From assembly GCA_934090935.1 (NCBI GenBank), contig CAKOKD010000001.1:248001-312000 (forward strand): DNA of 64,000 bases, written 5' to 3'. The DNA is from an uncultured Bacilli bacterium (lineage in GTDB: Bacteria > Bacillota_I > Bacilli_A > RF39 > UBA660). Under the pieces are notes generated by a model, which ran no database searches, was not told where the DNA came from, and saw nothing but the letters and a program-made list of their open reading frames with translations. This document shows positions 8,788 to 17,327 of this stretch, one piece after another (the first letter of the stretch is position 1; each line of letters begins with the position of its first letter). The position numbers were made by a program, and so were the translations under genes.

Positions 8788-9864
8788 ATGGCAAATATAT
8801 TTGATTATATAAAAAATTATGGAGATAAGACTTTTTCTGAAAAAGGTTTTAATGAAGTAGATAATTTAATATTTTCATCTCTTGCATATATTGATTATAA
8901 AGATATCTTGGTGCATAAAAAAGCAAGTATAAATGCTTGTGCAACAGAGTATTTTGAGCATCATACAAAAAAAGAAATAAAAGGTTTTGTTTTAGCTGCA
9001 AGAGATGCTGTAAAAGTGCTTGAAAGTATTAAAGATACTAAAAGATATAAAGATTTAATGCTATATAATTATACTTATCAATATAGTAATGATCTACAAT
9101 TTTCATGTTTATTTATTGATATAAATAAAAGTCTTACTTATATTTCTTTTGAAGGAACGGATGATTTAGTAAGTGGTTGGAGAGAAGACTTTGAACTTGC
9201 GTATAAGTTTCCAATCGCATCTCAAAAAGCGGCTATTAAATATGTAAATTCTCATATTTCTCCTTTTTCATTAAGAAAATATATTATTGGAGGACATTCT
9301 AAAGGTGGTAATATTGCTCTTGTTGCTGCAATGTATGCAAATCCTTTAATTAGAAATAAAATAATGAAAGTTTATAGCAATGATGGACCTGGTATTTTAA
9401 AACGTGAAATTGAATCTAAAGAATACATGAGAATTTTACCTAAATATGAATTAATAATTCCGGATTCCAGTGTTGTTGGACTTTTATTACGACATAAAAA
9501 TGATTATGTTGTTGTAAAATCTACAAATAAAGGAATAATGGCTCATGAATTAACAAGTTGGATGGTTGATGAAGATTATTTTAAAAGAACTAAGCTTTCG
9601 ATGTTTAGTAAAAGAGTTGATAAAAGCATAACTGAATGGTTAGAAACATATGATTTGGAAACACGTGAGAAATTTGTTAAAGATTTATTTTCTATATTTG
9701 AACGTGCAAATATTACATCTCTTTTGGAACTTAAAGGAATAAACTTAAAAAGTGTATTAGCTATATTAAAAGAAAGTACAAAATTAAGTCCAGAAAGTAA
9801 GAAAATGATAAGTGATTTGATAAGATTTATTGTTTTATATATCAATACAGATGTTGATGATTAG
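8788..9864 (+). CDS. DUF2974 (Mbeg1-like) lipase-like alpha/beta hydrolase
   Basis: 358 residues. FEGTDD at 121-126 and the nucleophile elbow GGHSKGG with Ser at about 171 are the marks of class-3-lipase-like hydrolases of the Mbeg1/DUF2974 group, common in Firmicutes. No signal peptide, so probably cytoplasmic. The substrate is unknown. It follows the DUF368 gene by 26 nt with a GGAGGG ribosome site and may be cotranscribed with it. Confidence 0.82.
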   Translation: MANIFDYIKNYGDKTFSEKGFNEVDNLIFSSLAYIDYKDILVHKKASINACATEYFEHHTKKEIKGFVLAARDAVKVLESIKDTKRYKDLMLYNYTYQYSNDLQFSCLFIDINKSLTYISFEGTDDLVSGWREDFELAYKFPIASQKAAIKYVNSHISPFSLRKYIIGGHSKGGNIALVAAMYANPLIRNKIMKVYSNDGPGILKREIESKEYMRILPKYELIIPDSSVVGLLLRHKNDYVVVKSTNKGIMAHELTSWMVDEDYFKRTKLSMFSKRVDKSITEWLETYDLETREKFVKDLFSIFERANITSLLELKGINLKSVLAILKESTKLSPESKKMISDLIRFIVLYINTDVDD

Positions 9865-9942
9865 TTTTACACATCAACATTTTTTTATGTATACTTTTAT
9901 TTATGATATGGTATAATAAACGTAAGAATAGAGGGAATGTTT

Positions 9943-10455
9943 ATGGAATTTACAACTAGACGTTTAATTATTAAAAAATTTATCCCTGAATATATTTCTC
10001 TGATGTATGAAACATGGGGAAGTGATTTGGATGTTTTAAAATACATTCCTGAAATGAAAGATATTCATACTGAGGATGATTTTACCTATTATATTATGCG
10101 AGCTTATAAAGATGAATATTTGATTAGATCAGTTATTCAAGAAAAGGATTCTAATAAAATTATTGGTTACGTATTTCTTTATCAAGAGGATAGTAGAAGT
10201 AAATCAGTTAATATATTCATTGAAAAATCTCATTGGGGAAAAGGATATGGAACCGAAGTATTAAAAAGTGTTATCAGAGAAATGAAGAAAATTCATTTGG
10301 AATGTTTATATGCTACATGTGATGGCAGAAATATTGGTGCTAAGATGATGTTCGAAAAGGCTGGATTTGAGCTTATTGATACAATAAAAGATTATAGAAA
10401 AGATATTGAAGGTAATGTAGGAGATGAACTTCTATATGAACTTGAACTTGATTAA
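9943..10455 (+). CDS. GNAT N-acetyltransferase, RimJ/RimL type
   Basis: 170 residues. It starts with EFTTRRLIIKKF, has NIFIEKSHWGKGYGTEVLK (the acetyl-CoA pyrophosphate loop, Q/RxxGxG/A-like) around 95 and ends with NIGAKMMFEKAGF. This is the layout of ribosomal-protein-serine-acetyltransferase-like GNATs, which acetylate protein N-termini or small amines. Start set at ATG 9943, 7 nt after GAGGG; the ATG at 9937 is 1 nt from that site. A terminator follows at once. Confidence 0.85.
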   Translation: MEFTTRRLIIKKFIPEYISLMYETWGSDLDVLKYIPEMKDIHTEDDFTYYIMRAYKDEYLIRSVIQEKDSNKIIGYVFLYQEDSRSKSVNIFIEKSHWGKGYGTEVLKSVIREMKKIHLECLYATCDGRNIGAKMMFEKAGFELIDTIKDYRKDIEGNVGDELLYELELD

Positions 10456-10484
10456 AAAGAGTACTTTAAAAATGTACTCTTTTA
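10455..10484. terminator. Terminator hairpin after the GNAT gene
   Basis: AAAAGAGTAC and GTACTCTTTT form a 10-bp stem with A and T tracts on both sides. Confidence 0.75.
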
Positions 10485-10502
10485 TTATATAATATCTTCG
10501 TG

Positions 10503-11807
10503 ATGTTTATGGAAATGTTAAGCGAAGAATTAATAAAAAAAATAAGTAAGTCTAAAGGTGAAGACGAATGGATGCTTGAATTTAGACTTAATTCCTATAG
10601 AAAATTTTTAGAACTTGAAAATCCAAATTTTGGTCCTGAAATAGAACTTGATTTCTCGAAATTAAATTATTATAAAAAAGAAGGCAATTTAACGAGTGAT
10701 TGGAATAATGTAAGATGTGACATTAGAAATAAGTTTAAAACTTTAGGAGTAATAGATGCTGAAAAAGAGCATTTAAGTGGAGTATCAAATCAGTTTGAAA
10801 GTGAAGTAATATACCATAACGGACGTGATGAAATCCAAGAAAAGGGGGTAATATTTTTATCAACTGATGAAGCTTTAAAACAATATCCTGATCTTTTTAA
10901 AGAATATTTTAATAATCTTGTTAAGTATGATGAAAATAAGTATACTGCTTTAAATGGAGCTTTATGGAGTGGAGGATCTTTTATATATATTCCTCCTTAT
11001 ACTAAACTTGATAGACCATTGCAAAGTTATTTTAGAATAGAATCATCTTCTTTAGGTCAATTTGAAAGAACAATAATTATTGTTGATGAAGGTGCAGAAC
11101 TTTCTTATATTGAAGGATGCACAGCTAAAAGTTATTCAGTGTCTTCGCTTCATGCTGGAGTTGTTGAAATCTATGTAAAACGTGGAGCTAAATGTAAGTA
11201 TTCAACAATTCAAAACTGGAGTAAAGATGTATATAATTTAGTTACTAAAAGAGCAATTGTCGAAGAAAATGGGGTAATGGATTGGGTTGATGGAAACGTT
11301 GGAAGTGGAGTTACTATGAAATATCCTTCTTGTATCTTACTTGGAGATAATGCTGTTGGTAATTCTATTTCTATCGCCTATGCGAAAGAAAATCAACATT
11401 TAGATGCTGGTGCTAAAATGATACATATAGGTGCTAATACTAGAAGTAATATTGTTTCAAAGAGTATTGCTGATGAGAATGGAGTTGCTAATTATCGTGG
11501 AAAAGTAAAAATTGCTGAAAGCGCTAAGAACTCATATGCTTCTATTAAATGTGATACAATTCTTTTAAGTGATAATGCTATAAGTGATACATATCCAATT
11601 AATGAAGTTAATAATGACTCAAGCAAGCTTGAACACGAAGCAACCGTTTCTAAAATAAGTGAAGAAAAGATGTTTTATTTAAGAAGTAAAGGGTTAACGG
11701 AAAATCAAGCAAAAGAAATGTTAATCATGGGATTTATAAGTGATTTTAAGAAAGAATTACCTATGGAATATGCTGTTGAATTAAACCGTTTAATGAAAGA
11801 AATTTAA
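10503..11807 (+). CDS. sufB: SufB-type Fe-S cluster scaffold protein
   Basis: About 434 residues. The N-terminal block SKSKGEDEWMLEFRL is diagnostic of SufB. The right-handed beta-helix core includes SYIEGCTAKSYS and ends with HEATVSKISEEKMFYL and ENQAKEMLIMGF, the SufB/SufD C-terminal signature. In the SufBCD complex it assembles clusters with SufC and SufD. Here it stands alone: neighbours on both sides are unrelated and each is separated by a terminator. Start is uncertain between ATG 10503 and 10509; no clear ribosome site is seen and TATAAT (10488-10493) is very close, so the leader is short. Confidence 0.87.
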   Translation: MFMEMLSEELIKKISKSKGEDEWMLEFRLNSYRKFLELENPNFGPEIELDFSKLNYYKKEGNLTSDWNNVRCDIRNKFKTLGVIDAEKEHLSGVSNQFESEVIYHNGRDEIQEKGVIFLSTDEALKQYPDLFKEYFNNLVKYDENKYTALNGALWSGGSFIYIPPYTKLDRPLQSYFRIESSSLGQFERTIIIVDEGAELSYIEGCTAKSYSVSSLHAGVVEIYVKRGAKCKYSTIQNWSKDVYNLVTKRAIVEENGVMDWVDGNVGSGVTMKYPSCILLGDNAVGNSISIAYAKENQHLDAGAKMIHIGANTRSNIVSKSIADENGVANYRGKVKIAESAKNSYASIKCDTILLSDNAISDTYPINEVNNDSSKLEHEATVSKISEEKMFYLRSKGLTENQAKEMLIMGFISDFKKELPMEYAVELNRLMKEI

Positions 11808-11830
11808 AAAAAATTGAAAAAAATGTTAAA

Positions 11831-11863
11831 ACTACCAAACTTTAAAATTGGTAGCTTTTTTTT
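11831..11863 (+). terminator. Terminator of sufB
   Basis: CTACCAA and TTGGTAG stem, 9-nt loop, followed by eight T. Confidence 0.85.
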
Positions 11864-11890
11864 GACAGATTTTTACATTTTGCATATAAA
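11862..11890 (+). promoter_or_regulatory. Promoter of the single-strand binding protein gene
   Basis: TTGACA (11862-11867), 17 bp, TATAAA (11885-11890). The -35 begins inside the T run of the sufB terminator. It leaves an untranslated leader of about 100 nt in which CCCTCC (11915-11920) could pair with the GGAGGG of the ribosome site (11983-11988). Confidence 0.7.
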
Positions 11891-11994
11891 TCGATACAGA
11901 TATTAAAGATCTGACCCTCCAAATTTAAAATTTTGCGTTTTTACAAGAGATAGGCCTTTGTGATAGGCTAAAAACCATGAAAGGAGGGAAGAAA

Positions 11995-12327
11995 ATGCAT
12001 AATGTTGTTTACTTAATTGGAAGACTTACAGAAGATCCAACTCTTAAGAATATTGGCGATGAAAAAGATATGCTTACAATTAATTTAGCTGTTCAAAGAA
12101 GCTATAAAAATGAAAACGGTTTATATGAAACTGACTTCATAAGATGTATTCTTTGGAATGGTATAGCTAAGAGCACAAGTGACTATTGCCATAAAGGTGA
12201 TTTAGTTGGTGTTAAAGGTCGTCTTCAAACAAGAAAGTATAAAAATGAGCAAGAAGAAGAAAAATATATAACTGAAGTAATAGTTGATAAAGTTTCTTTT
12301 TTAGCAAGTAAAAGGGAAGCTGAATAA
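11995..12327 (+). CDS. ssb: Single-strand DNA-binding protein, short form
   Basis: 110-residue OB-fold protein; VVYLIGRLTEDPTLKNI, LAVQRSYKNENGLYETDF and LVGVKGRLQTRKY are the DNA-binding strands of bacterial SSB. It stops at the end of the OB fold and lacks the acidic C-terminal tail used to recruit partner proteins, so it may be an auxiliary copy. Start ATG 11995 has AAGGAGGG 6 nt upstream; an ATG at 11977 lies before that site and is rejected. It is not in the usual rpsF-ssb-rpsR order. Confidence 0.87.
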   Translation: MHNVVYLIGRLTEDPTLKNIGDEKDMLTINLAVQRSYKNENGLYETDFIRCILWNGIAKSTSDYCHKGDLVGVKGRLQTRKYKNEQEEEKYITEVIVDKVSFLASKREAE

Positions 12328-12348
12328 AACAAAAACATTTTCTCACCA

Positions 12349-12377
12349 AGTATGATAGAAATATCATACTTTTTTTG
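12349..12377 (+). terminator. Terminator of ssb
   Basis: AGTATGATA, GAAA tetraloop, TATCATACT, then T7. Confidence 0.88.
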
Positions 12378-12399
12378 ATAAAATTAACAAGGTGATGTT

Positions 12400-13014
12400 A
12401 TGAAAAAAAATAAACTTGTTTTGTTTGATTGGGGAGGAATAGTTGAAAAACATGCTGGAAAAAACGGAATGTATCAACAATTTGATGGATTTTTAAGTGA
12501 ACTTGGATTACTGGGTAAAACAGACTTAGGAGAATACTCTTTATCATCTAAAGCATCTATTGAAGATATTGAATTTGTATTTAAAGATTTATCTCATAGA
12601 TTTAATTTAACTATTACTTTTGAAGAATTTTTAAATACCTATTATAAGTATTATGATAAAGTTGAATATTTTAAAGATGTCAGTGAATTTGAAAAAAGTT
12701 TAAAGGACAAGTGCTTTATTGGAATTCTTTCTAATCTTTCTGTGCTTGATAAATCACGAATTGATAAACAACTTAATTTAAGCGAATATGATTATGTTTT
12801 TTTATCCTTTGAAATTGGTGAAGTAAAACCTAATAAAGAAATATATGAATATGTTTTAAATAATGTTCCATTTAAAGGGTGTGATATATTATTTTTAGAT
12901 GATGCTGAATCCAATATAAATGCTGCTTTATCTTTAGGAATAAATGCATGCTTAGTAAAAGGAGAAGATTTAGATAATATAAAATTATGTGTAAATAAGT
13001 TTTTAGATGAATAA
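12400..13014 (+). CDS. HAD-superfamily hydrolase
   Basis: 204 residues. Motif I is FDWGGIVEK: the nucleophile Asp is present but the usual second Asp (DxD) is Gly, as in the haloacid-dehalogenase and epoxide-hydrolase-N subgroup. Motif II is ILSNLS, motif III the lysine in VKPNKEIYE, and motif IV FLDDAESNINAA. Probably a cytoplasmic phosphatase or related hydrolase; the missing second Asp makes classic phosphatase chemistry less certain. Ribosome site AAGGTGATG precedes ATG. Confidence 0.8.
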   Translation: MKKNKLVLFDWGGIVEKHAGKNGMYQQFDGFLSELGLLGKTDLGEYSLSSKASIEDIEFVFKDLSHRFNLTITFEEFLNTYYKYYDKVEYFKDVSEFEKSLKDKCFIGILSNLSVLDKSRIDKQLNLSEYDYVFLSFEIGEVKPNKEIYEYVLNNVPFKGCDILFLDDAESNINAALSLGINACLVKGEDLDNIKLCVNKFLDE

Positions 13015-13061
13015 AAAACTTTCATATATGATATAATGAATTAAGCGAAAGAAGGATATTT

Positions 13062-13880
13062 ATGGAAATTTTAAAAGCTATCTTATTTGGTATAGTTGAA
13101 GGAATAACTGAATGGCTTCCGATATCAAGTACAGGGCATATGATTCTTTTGAATGATTTCGTTCATTTAAATGTTACAAGTGAATTTTATAAGTTATTTG
13201 AAGTTGTTATTCAACTTGGAGCTATACTTGCTGTAGTTATACTTTATTTTAAAAGTATTTGGCCATTTAACAAAGAAAAAGAAGAAAGAAAAGAAACTTT
13301 TTCACTTTGGGGTAAAATCTTAGTTGCTTGTGTTCCAGCAGCAATTATTGGCCTTTTATTTGATGATTGGTTTGATGCTCATTTTTATAACAGCATAGTT
13401 GTTTCAATAATGCTTATTCTTTATGGTATTATCTTTATTGTTTTTGAAAAAAAGAATATTGGTAGTAAACATACAAAAAGTTTAAAAGATATTACTTATA
13501 AACAAGCTTTAATTGTTGGAATTTTTCAAGTGCTCGCATTAATTCCAGGAACTAGTAGAAGTGGAGCAACTATTGTTGGTGGATTGCTTATTGGACTTGA
13601 AAGAAAAACTATAGCTGATTTTACATTTTTACTTGCTATACCGGTAATGGCAGGAGCAAGCTTACTTAAAGTGCTTAAATACATCAAAAATGTTGGACTT
13701 GTTTTTGCGACAGGCGAACTTATGATTTTAGGAGTCGGTTCTTTAGTTGCATTCATAGTTAGTATAATAGTAATAAAATTCTTACTTTCTTATATTAAGA
13801 AACATGATTTCCAAGTATTTGGATGGTATAGAATTGCTCTTGGAATAATTGTTATTTTATACTTTTTAGTACTTAAATAG
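13062..13880 (+). CDS. uppP: Undecaprenyl-diphosphatase UppP/BacA
   Basis: 272 residues, about eight membrane segments. VEGITEWLPISSTGH near residue 9 and PGTSRSGAT near 160 are the two active-site blocks of BacA-type phosphatases, which turn undecaprenyl diphosphate to the monophosphate outside the membrane. This feeds the LCP, Wzx and peptidoglycan steps and the PopT and DedA proteins encoded nearby. It also gives basal bacitracin resistance in other species (known for the family). Confidence 0.95.
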   Translation: MEILKAILFGIVEGITEWLPISSTGHMILLNDFVHLNVTSEFYKLFEVVIQLGAILAVVILYFKSIWPFNKEKEERKETFSLWGKILVACVPAAIIGLLFDDWFDAHFYNSIVVSIMLILYGIIFIVFEKKNIGSKHTKSLKDITYKQALIVGIFQVLALIPGTSRSGATIVGGLLIGLERKTIADFTFLLAIPVMAGASLLKVLKYIKNVGLVFATGELMILGVGSLVAFIVSIIVIKFLLSYIKKHDFQVFGWYRIALGIIVILYFLVLK

Positions 13881-13906
13881 ACTTGTTTGAAACAGGTCTT
13901 TTTTAT
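13879..13906 (+). terminator. Terminator of uppP
   Basis: AGACTTGTTT and AACAGGTCT pair around a GA-rich loop with one mismatch, then T6. It overlaps the stop codon. Confidence 0.65.
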
Positions 13907-13934
13907 ATAATAAATATGAATGGAGTGAGTAAAA

Positions 13935-14609
13935 GTGATTGCAGTTGTTACTGGTGGATGCAAAGGATTAGGAGAAGTCTTTACTAAGTATTTACTTTCT
14001 TTAGGATATAAAGTTTATGCAATTTATAATAAAAGTGTTGATAATGCTTATATTATGGAAAATGAATATGATAATTTAAGATGTATAAAATGTGATATTA
14101 GAAAAGAAAGTGAAGTTGATAATACCTTTTTTAACATAGATAATATAGATATACTTATAAATAATGCAGCTATTTCAAAAGATGAAGATATATCCCAAAA
14201 AAGTGGAAAAGATTTTTTAAGTGTTTTGGAAACTAATGTTGTGGGAACTTTTTTAGTCACTAAGTATGCAATACCTAAAATGAGTGAAAATGGAGTAATT
14301 ATTAATATCAGCTCAAATAATTCTTTGGATAATTTTAATCCAATAAGCATTGATTATGATGCTTCTAAAGCGGGAGTAAATATGTTAACAAAAGATTTTG
14401 CAGTTGTTACTGATAGAAAAGTGATTGCTTATGCTCCAGGTTGGATTAGTACTGATGAAGTAATAAATATGAATCAAGATTTTTTAAGAATAGAAATGGA
14501 AAAAGTCGGTCAAGAGAAATTGATTGATCCGGAAGATTTAGTTAAATATATAATAAGTGATGTTGAAAAACGTGAAAGTGGAGAAATTGTGGAGGTAAAA
14601 AATTTATGA
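13935..14609 (+). CDS. Short-chain dehydrogenase/reductase
   Basis: 224 residues. VVTGGCKGLGE is the Rossmann dinucleotide loop (TGxxxGxG), NNAAIS the following strand, INISSNNS the serine block and YDASKAG the catalytic Tyr-x3-Lys. It resembles 3-oxoacyl-ACP reductases but is shorter. GTG start at 13935 follows GGAGTGAG. It overlaps the next gene by 4 bp, so the two are made together; the shared pathway is unknown. Confidence 0.87.
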   Translation: MIAVVTGGCKGLGEVFTKYLLSLGYKVYAIYNKSVDNAYIMENEYDNLRCIKCDIRKESEVDNTFFNIDNIDILINNAAISKDEDISQKSGKDFLSVLETNVVGTFLVTKYAIPKMSENGVIINISSNNSLDNFNPISIDYDASKAGVNMLTKDFAVVTDRKVIAYAPGWISTDEVINMNQDFLRIEMEKVGQEKLIDPEDLVKYIISDVEKRESGEIVEVKNL

Positions 14610-15838
14610 CAAGAGATGATGTAAAAAAATTAGTTGTAGAATGTGAAAATGAATTAACAGATGAATTTAAACAAATTGATGATAATAAGTTTTTCTTTAG
14701 TGAACAAGTGTTGAATAGTTTTAAAAAGAATAATTTAAGTGAAAATGCTTTTAATTCAACTACTGGATATGGATATAATGATGTAGGTAGAGAAATAATT
14801 GAGAAAGTTTATGCTGATATTTTTAAAAGTGAAAGTGCAGTTGTTAGAAGTCAGTTTATATCTGGTTCTCATGCTTTAAATGTTACATTCTTTGCTCTTT
14901 TAAGACCAGGAGATTTACTTCTTTCAATAAGCGGATGTCCATATGATACTTTACATGAAGTTATTGGAATAAAAGAAAATCCAAGTTCACTTGCATCTTT
15001 TAATATAAACTACCATGAAATAGACTTAGTTAAAGATGATTTTGATTATGAGGCAATTGAGTCTTATTTAAAGAAAACAAAAGTTAAGGTAATTGAAATA
15101 CAAAGAAGTAAAGGATATTCAACTAGAAAATCTTTAAGTATAGAAAAGTTAGAAAAAGTAATAAAATTAATAAAGAGTATTGATAAAGATATTATAGTTA
15201 TGGTTGATAATTGTTATTGTGAATTTGTTGAAAGAAAATCTCCAATTGAAGTTGGAGCTGATGTTGCTGTTGGTTCTTTAATAAAAAATTTAGGTGGAGG
15301 TATTGCACCTAATGGAGCTTATGTTGTTGGAAGAAGTGATTTAATTAAGTTGGTAGGTGAAAGACTTACACTTCCTGGAGAAGGTTTAGAAGTTGGACCA
15401 ACGCTTGGAATAAATAAACAAATTTTAGAAGGTTTATTTTTTGCCCCAAGTGTTGTTGCTTCCTCTTTAAAAACAGCAGTTTTAACAAGTAAAGTTATGG
15501 AAAGCCTTGGATATGATGTTGAACCAAAATATAATGATCATAGATGTGATATTGTTCAAAATATTATTTTTAGAGATAGAGAAAAATTAATAAAATATGT
15601 TCAAGGTGTTCAATATGGATCTCCAATAGATGCTAACGTTACAGCGATTCCTTGGGATATGCCGGGTTATACAGATCAAGTTATAATGGCTTCAGGTTCA
15701 TTTACACAAGGTTCAAGCATTGAGTTTTCATGTGATGCACCAATAAGAGAACCATTTATAGCTTATCAACAAGGGGGATTAACTTACGAGTATGGTAAGC
15801 TTGGACTTATAAGTGCAATAGAAAATCTAGAAAAGTAG
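14606..15838 (+). CDS. PLP-dependent methionine gamma-lyase/aluminium-resistance family protein
   Basis: 410 residues. Fold-type I PLP enzyme; FISGSHALNVTFFALLRPGD is the cofactor phosphate region and the Schiff-base lysine is in GSLIKNLGGG (Lys about 227). PNGAYVVGR and LPGEGLEVGPTLG are conserved blocks of the Met_gamma_lyase family, often annotated as aluminium resistance protein and usually found next to glnR-glnA in bacilli. Here it is coupled to an SDR instead. The true substrate in this group is not settled. Confidence 0.87.
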   Translation: MTRDDVKKLVVECENELTDEFKQIDDNKFFFSEQVLNSFKKNNLSENAFNSTTGYGYNDVGREIIEKVYADIFKSESAVVRSQFISGSHALNVTFFALLRPGDLLLSISGCPYDTLHEVIGIKENPSSLASFNINYHEIDLVKDDFDYEAIESYLKKTKVKVIEIQRSKGYSTRKSLSIEKLEKVIKLIKSIDKDIIVMVDNCYCEFVERKSPIEVGADVAVGSLIKNLGGGIAPNGAYVVGRSDLIKLVGERLTLPGEGLEVGPTLGINKQILEGLFFAPSVVASSLKTAVLTSKVMESLGYDVEPKYNDHRCDIVQNIIFRDREKLIKYVQGVQYGSPIDANVTAIPWDMPGYTDQVIMASGSFTQGSSIEFSCDAPIREPFIAYQQGGLTYEYGKLGLISAIENLEK

Positions 15839-15859
15839 AGCAAGGTTTGCTCTTTTTTT
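15835..15859 (+). terminator. Terminator of the SDR/PLP-lyase pair
   Basis: GAGCAA, GGT loop, TTGCTC, T7; the first arm starts at the stop codon. Confidence 0.85.
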
Positions 15860-15873
15860 ATGAGAAAATTCTT

Positions 15874-15917
15874 TTCATTGAACAAAACTGCCCAAAATGG
15901 CAAAAAAGTTCAATGAA
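15874..15917. repeat. Imperfect nested inverted repeat in a 400-bp gap
   Basis: TTCATTGAAC (15874-15883) and GTTCAATGAA (15908-15917) are perfect 10-bp arms; inside them GCC and GGC can pair as well. No T run follows. The gap 15839-16238 also holds a second hairpin with T run (15980-16008) and the G-tract promoter; otherwise I see no gene beyond a 17-codon frame at 16101 that I do not call. Confidence 0.6.
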
Positions 15918-15979
15918 ATAAAAAAATTATCTTTTAATGAAAAAAATTTTATTAAATAAAAATAGTTTAGATTTATAGA

Positions 15980-16008
15980 GTTATACACTTTGTGTAACTT
16001 TTTTTATT
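15980..16008 (+). terminator. Orphan terminator-like hairpin
   Basis: AGTTATACAC, TTT, GTGTAACT with one bulge, then T7; no gene immediately precedes it. Confidence 0.6.
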
Positions 16009-16183
16009 GATATGAATATTTAAAACTAACTTTACATGCCTTAAAAATAAAGTTTATATATTACGACAAAAATGTAGTATAATAAAAATAGGATAGGTGT
16101 ATGGAATTAGGTGAAAAAAGAAATAAAAAAATTAAGAAAAATGTAAAAAGTTGAAAAAAATAGTGTAAACCCTCCAAAATGAC

Positions 16184-16209
16184 TTGAAAATCGGGGGGGG
16201 TATTATAAA
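16184..16209 (+). promoter_or_regulatory. G-tract promoter of surface gene (8 G), predicted phase-variable
   Basis: -35 TTGAAA (16184-16189), ATC, eight G (16193-16200), TAT, -10 TATAAA (16204-16209). Spacing is 14 bp, short of 17; TAAAAT two bases on would give 16. A change in G number would directly change promoter strength. Confidence 0.75.
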
Positions 16210-16238
16210 ATAAAAAAGTAAAGGAAAGTAGGTAGAAT

Positions 16239-17090
16239 ATGAAAAAGAAGAGTATGCTTATAATAGCAATATTACTAATGAGTATTGGATTTGCAGCGAT
16301 CTCAACAACATTAATAATAAACGGAAATGCTAAGGTAAGCGAAAATCAAGATGACTTCTCAGTTATCTTTACAGCTGCAAGTATAGATGGAAAGGATGTA
16401 TATTCATCAGCAGTAGACGATACAAAGAAGATAATTAATTTCACAACAAGTGAATTAAAAACACTTAATCAAACAAGCGTATTAAATTATGAAGTAACAA
16501 ATAACTCAGCAAACTATGATGCAGAAGTTAAAGTAACATGTGTACCAAAGGAAGGAACAACAGCAAAATATACAAGTATTAAAAATGAACTAGAAAATAA
16601 TGCAACAGTAGTTAAAGCCAAAGAAAGCTTAAATGAAACATTAACAGTAACATTAGATAAAACATCAACAGAAGAAATTACAGAAGAATATACATGTTCA
16701 TTAGAATTTAATGCGGTAGAAAGAGATACATTAGGAGAAACAAAATTAACATACTATTATGCATTTGGAACACCAACAACAGCAAGTGCAACAGATTATA
16801 CAACATTAGGGAAAAATGTATTTGTAAGATTAGGATCAGATAATACAAAAGCGGTATGTATAAATGACAATGGATTATTCTGTATAAAATCAAATGATTA
16901 TGATAATTCAAAAGAAGCGCTAAAAAATCATTTTGGAGAATCAAAATGTAGTGCCATTAGAACTGGCTTCCGCTGCCGCTCTGCTGCGTTCGACTGCAAT
17001 GCTACTTCGAATGGTTATGTGTATTGCATCGATGACTCGACTTCTGAGCGCTGCCTTGTGAACTCGGATGGAACTGTTGATTGCTACTAG
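16239..17090 (+). CDS. Surface protein of the G-tract family, Cys-rich variable C-terminus
   Basis: 283 residues. An N-terminal membrane/signal segment (MLIIAILLMSIGFAAIS) leads into the shared 165-residue module with NGNAKVSENQDDFSVIF, TSVLNYEVTNNS and EEYTCSLEFNAVER. The rest is unique; the last 45 residues are rich in Cys (SKCSAIRTGFRCRS to DGTVDCY) and are encoded by DNA far poorer in A than the rest of the gene. Exported and probably membrane-tethered by the N-terminal helix (inference). Function unknown; adhesin or receptor-like roles are possible. The N-terminal DNA is nearly identical to the gene at 57.2 kb. Confidence 0.82.
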   Translation: MKKKSMLIIAILLMSIGFAAISTTLIINGNAKVSENQDDFSVIFTAASIDGKDVYSSAVDDTKKIINFTTSELKTLNQTSVLNYEVTNNSANYDAEVKVTCVPKEGTTAKYTSIKNELENNATVVKAKESLNETLTVTLDKTSTEEITEEYTCSLEFNAVERDTLGETKLTYYYAFGTPTTASATDYTTLGKNVFVRLGSDNTKAVCINDNGLFCIKSNDYDNSKEALKNHFGESKCSAIRTGFRCRSAAFDCNATSNGYVYCIDDSTSERCLVNSDGTVDCY

Positions 17091-17100
17091 TCCTGCCTCC
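16951..17100 (+). other. Candidate DGR-type variable region
   Basis: By hand count A is about 17% in 16981-17100 against 45% in 16741-16800. Codons shift from AT-rich to many ending in C or T with mixed first two bases (GGC TTC CGC TGC CGC, TTC GAC TGC). That is the expected product of adenine-directed mutagenesis of AAC/AAT codons. The GC-rich tail continues just past the stop, as the fixed end of such regions often does. No template copy is visible in the window. Confidence 0.5.
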
Positions 17101-17191
17101 AAGAAAAACCAATATACTTTATTTATTTAGTAATATTTTAAATTGAAGATTTGGAAATAAGAATATTCCGTGTGGAAACACAAAATATATG

Positions 17192-17248
17192 CAGTAAATG
17201 AAAACTTAGATTAATATTAATTTTTCTTTTCTATTTACTGTTTTTTTT
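17192..17248 (+). terminator. Terminator-like hairpin downstream of the surface gene
   Basis: CAGTAAAT pairs with ATTTACTG across a long loop, followed by T8. Confidence 0.6.
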
Positions 17249-17250
17249 AT

Positions 17251-17284
17251 GAGATATAATTAAATATTATGTCTCTTTTTTTTT
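17251..17284 (+). terminator. Second terminator hairpin
   Basis: GAGATATAAT and ATTATGTCTC form a 10-bp stem with one G-T pair, then a T run of nine. Confidence 0.75.
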
Positions 17285-17327
17285 AACTTTTTTTATTGTA
17301 TACTTATAATAAGTGGAGTTGGTTAAA

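Noticed and set aside
16101..16154. 17-codon frame MELGEKRNKK... upstream of the surface gene
   Set aside because: Low complexity Lys-rich frame with no conserved features; not enough to call a gene despite a GGATAGGTG sequence before it.
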